From Symsagittifera roscoffensis (taxonomy: Eukaryota > Xenacoelomorpha > Acoela > Convolutidae), in contig NC_087065.1 in NCBI RefSeq assembly GCF_963678635.1, positions 7,341,209-7,405,208 on the forward strand: 64,000 nt of DNA, read 5' to 3'. Position numbers and translations under genes: made by a program. Shown piece by piece: positions 60,819-64,000 of the stretch. The notes beneath the pieces were generated by a model that searched no databases, had not been told where the DNA came from, and saw only the letters and a list, made by a program, of their open reading frames with translations. How positions within the stretch are numbered: position 1 is the first letter of the stretch; each line of letters opens with the position of its first letter.

Positions 60819-62755
60819 AAATTTGAAATATCTCTCAGACGAATTGTTGCGCAAAAAAATTAGTTTTTCTATGCAAACTTTTTAGTCTCGGAAACTTTGA
60901 AGTAGTTCAAGCTATTTCATAGACTGAATTGGTTTGTGAGAAAATCAAAAGCAAGCACATTAATCTTTGAAAATTTAAAATAACTCAATTTTTTTTCATA
61001 AACTGATTCAGTTTGCCAAAAATTTAAGTTTTTCTAAGCGAGATACTTAAAACAAAAATTAAGAAACTTTTCAAAATAACTAATAGACGAATCAGTTCGC
61101 GAAAAATTAAAGGTTGTCTGAGCAAGCTATTCAAGCAAACTATTAAAAGTCTTTAAGTTGTCTCATAGACCAATCGGTTCGCAAAAATTAAAGATTTTTT
61201 GTGCAAGATATTCAAAGCTATGAAACTGATATATATATATAACCAATTCGCAAAAATTCAAGTTTTCTAAGCAAGCTAATCAAGCCTTGAAATTTGGAAA
61301 CATCTGAAGCTCTATCATAGACGAATCATTTCGCGAAAAGGTAGAGTTTTTCTAGCAAACTAACCAAAGCTATGAAACTGGAAAACTTCAGGTTGTCTCA
61401 TAGACTAATCGGCTGGCGAAAACTTAGATTTTTCTAAGCAAGCTATTCAAAGCTATGAAACTGAATTTTTTCAAGTTGACTCATAGATTTATCGGCTGGC
61501 GAAAAGTTAAGTTTTTCTAAGCAAGCTATTCAAAGCTATGAGACTGAAGTTTTTCAAGTAGTCTCGCAGACAAATCGGTTGGCGAAAGTTTAAGTTTTTC
61601 TAGGCAAGCAATTCAAGCCTTGAAACTTGAAACATCTCTCAGAAAGATTGTTGGTTTCTAAGTTGTTTCTGAAACTGATTCAAGTCGCTATGAAACCTTA
61701 AAAAAATTTTCAAATTATTTCATGAAGTGGACCGGATGGCAAAAAATTTAAGTGTTTCTAAGAAAACTATACCAGCAAAGACACTTTTTCAGATATTTCA
61801 TAAAGCTAATCGGTTCACAAATATTATTTTTCATAAGCAAGCGATTGAAGCTTCAAAGCTTTGAAATATTTCATGAAGGGAATCGGTTTAAAAAAAGTTT
61901 AAGTTTTTTCAAGCAGATATTCAACCGATTCAAGTTATTTCATAGACCAAATCGTTTTGCAAAAATTTCATGTTTTTAACCCTGCTAGTGAAGAAATGAA
62001 TCATTAAATTATGTTTAATTGTTCCATAGAGCGAATCAGCTAGCAAAAGTTCAACAAAGAAGGCGGGTTATCAAGCTATGAAAGTTTAAAATATTTCAAG
62101 TCATTTTATGAATTAAATCTGGTCTCGAAAAGTTTTTCTTAACAAAGATATTCAAGCTATGAAACTCAGTTCCTGAAAAGTTTAAATTTTTTTAGGCAAG
62201 CTATTATCGGTTAAGGAAAAATTTCAAATTTTCCAAGCCAGCAATTCCAGCTAAGAAAACTCGAAAAGTTTCAAAAGGTTTCATAGACCTGCAGAAAAAA
62301 CATGTTGTGTCAACAAGCTTTTGAAGCATTGAAATTTTTAATTATTTCAATTTTTTTCCGAGTGATTCAGTTTCCGAAAAATGTGAGTTTTTCTTAGTGA
62401 GAGATTCAAGCTTAGAAACTATGAAACATTTCACGTTGCATCATAGACAAATCGGGTCGCGAAAAACTAAAGTTTTCTGAGCAAGCTTTTTAGTCTTAGA
62501 AACTTTGAAATGTTTCAAGATATTTCATAGATTGAATCGGTTTGTGAAAAGTTGAAACTTTTAAGAGCAAGCCATTCAAACCGTGAAACTGTGAATTTTT
62601 CAAACTGTTTGATTTCCATAGACCGAATCGGTTTGCAAAAAGTGTAAGTTTTCTGAGCAAACTTTTTAGAAACTATGAAATATTTTAAGTTGTCTTAATG
62701 ACGATTCGGTGCGCAAAATGTTAGGTTTTTCTATGCAAGCTAATCAAAGCTATAA
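60819..62755. repeat. 83-bp satellite array, right block
   Basis: It uses the same words as 49640-53783. Removing the Ty3 element and one copy of its target duplication joins the two blocks in register: AAGCCTTG followed by AAATTTGAAATATCTCTCAG, a sequence found intact near 53590. Confidence 0.85.
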
Positions 62756-62790
62756 GTAGTATGCATTTTTTGCAACGCGATAGGGGTGGG

Positions 62791-62896
62791 TTGTCCTCCC
62801 ATGTGATGACAAGGGGGTGTGACAAGTAATTGTCCTCATGCATTGTTTTGCATGTTTGACAATAAGGTATGACAATCCATTGTCTCCATATAAAAA
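62791..62896 (+). promoter_or_regulatory. Clustered TTGTC/GACAA motifs upstream of a TATA box
   Basis: Seven TTGTC or GACAA words lie within about 95 bp (62791, 62808, 62821, 62830, 62858, 62871, 62880), in both orientations. TATAAAA follows at 62889-62896. This is promoter-like. No coding exon can be assigned downstream within the window, so it may be the promoter of an LTR or of a gene extending beyond. Confidence 0.45.
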
Positions 62897-64000
62897 ACAA
62901 AGTTTCTTTCTGTTAATGGATCGACTAAGTGTTGTTTGGAAACGTTCATACTTGAGTGGAATTAAACTTAACGTATAAATTATCGCCGGTAGATTTAAAC
63001 TGTTGGTAATTGTGAACTACTTTCTTGCAAAATGCATTTTTCATAGTTGAAACTTATACATTAAAGCAAAAAGTTTCATTTACGTTGGCTGTGGCTAGAC
63101 AGTTAGCTGACTTTTAGTAGGATCAAGGTTGACCCAATCTGAACGATCAAAAGATTCGACTGACAGGAAAAGTAGCGAAAAAACGATAAATCGATACTCT
63201 TGAAACACGTGTTGTACGTTGAGTTACTTGGTGTAATTAGATTGAGATAATGGAATTGAGCTGATTTTCATTGAACTGATCAATATCTTGAGGCAATTAA
63301 AACTGTTTGGACTACATTGGCGCAACCACACTCAGAAAAAAACAGAGGTTTGGCGACAAAAAATGTTTAAACGATAATATACCAATTTCATTAATAAGTT
63401 GATAATTTTAATGAAAAAGCATATGGGTTAGGAAACGTACGAGTATTGTGTACGTTCGATCTGTTTTTGTGTATAAATACTATCAAAACTTGTACCTAAT
63501 TTGTTAATTACTATAAAATTGAAGATAGAATAAAATTTCTTAGGGTCCGAGTAGAGAAAAACGCACGGCGCTCGACTCTCAGCCGAAAGGCGGCTGTTAT
63601 GGCGATATAACCCCGTAGATCAGTTTTGTTTTTGCTTACTTTGATAGAAGACTAACTTCTCGGATTATTGATTTTCAGTTAACAATTGGGTAAACATGTC
63701 AATTACTACAAAAATGTAGTTCCAAAATCAAATGAAAAGTGTACAAATAAGACAGATTAAACAGATAGTCGATGGAAAAGCATATGAGTCAGGAAAGGTT
63801 TCAAAACGTCATCATTAATGTATATAAAAAACCAAAGCATCACATTAAAAATTTGAGCTAAAAACCAAATGTGCAATATAAATACAAAAAAAACACACTT
63901 GGTAGAGTTTGCGCTTTGCATTGGAACTACTGTCATCAGTTCTATGAATTGATTGAATTTCTCGTTTATCTTTTGATAGATGTTGCTGTAATTAAAGAGA
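62897..64000. other. Right-end region, no gene assigned
   Basis: A second TATA-like TGTATAAATAC occurs near 63472. TTGGCGCAACCACA at about 63318, preceded by ACTACA, resembles an LTR end followed by a primer-binding site. A small GC-rich hairpin (CAGCCG/CGGCTG) lies near 63580. No ORF of note is seen. Confidence 0.4.

Noticed and set aside
63540-63620. tRNA or small RNA gene around the GC-rich hairpin
   Set aside because: The CAGCCG/CGGCTG stem is only 6 bp, and no cloverleaf or A/B box could be found.

Overview
The window is animal (metazoan) nuclear DNA: AT-rich, with spliceosomal GT-AG introns, a rhodopsin-family G-protein-coupled receptor gene, and LTR retroelements of the BEL/Pao and Ty3/gypsy types. 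It is almost certainly from an invertebrate, but I cannot place the phylum from sequence alone. Only one host protein gene looks intact. Most of the window is retroelements, tandem repeats and diverged low-GC repeat DNA. Layout, left to right: 1-2590 holds a duplicated, broken receptor paralogue on the + strand. 4608-10886 is a decayed BEL/Pao element on the - strand. 11077-13769 is an unrecognised ORF whose 5' part and upstream DNA are repeated three times (unit about 782 bp). 14071-14795 is a minisatellite with 18-bp and then 46-bp units. 14930-22740 holds diverged copies of one AT-rich repeat family, including an almost perfect 1.52-kb tandem duplication at 18157-21200. 25024-47353 is the receptor gene on the - strand. 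48780-49420 is another copy of the AT-rich family. About 49640-62755 is an 83-bp satellite, interrupted by a Ty3/gypsy element at 53789-60813. The last 1.2 kb has promoter-like and LTR-like features.

The receptor gene can be read as four exons (47285-47353, 46879-47128, 26331-26818, 25024-25194; 325 residues) with matching splice phases. Its second intron is about 20 kb because a 17,892-bp LTR retroelement sits in it in antisense orientation (28870-46761). That element has two 410-bp LTRs that I read as identical and a 4-bp target duplication, so the insertion is young. A decayed paralogue at 1420-2590 confirms the exon boundaries and carries one extra intron.

The giant element is the most unusual object here. 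Its + strand is strikingly A-rich and G-poor. After a 1.25-kb structured leader it carries: a basic 153-aa ORF; a 1193-aa Gag with one zinc knuckle; Pol (RT, RNase H, integrase with D,D(35)E and a GPY/F module) with no visible protease; a 62-aa double-membrane-span ORF; a long ORF without an ATG that is split by a UGA stop in the UGA-CUAG readthrough context; a glycoprotein-like pair; a 34-codon mini-ORF; and an unrecognised 602-aa ORF. The last four reading frames are chained by stop/start overlaps (UAAUG, UAAUG, AUGA). A textbook 78-bp intron with a UACUAAC branch site follows the last stop codon. Together with strong splice-donor matches in the leader and CAG acceptors before the downstream ORFs, this suggests a retrovirus-like element using splicing, coupled reinitiation and perhaps stop-codon readthrough. 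I know of no described element with this combination, but I could not run a search.

The BEL/Pao element and the 3' Ty3/gypsy element are broken by stops, frame changes and deletions. The Ty3 element still shows matched LTRs, a polypurine tract and a 5-bp target duplication inside the 83-bp satellite. Its Gag start codon overlaps the last LTR base.
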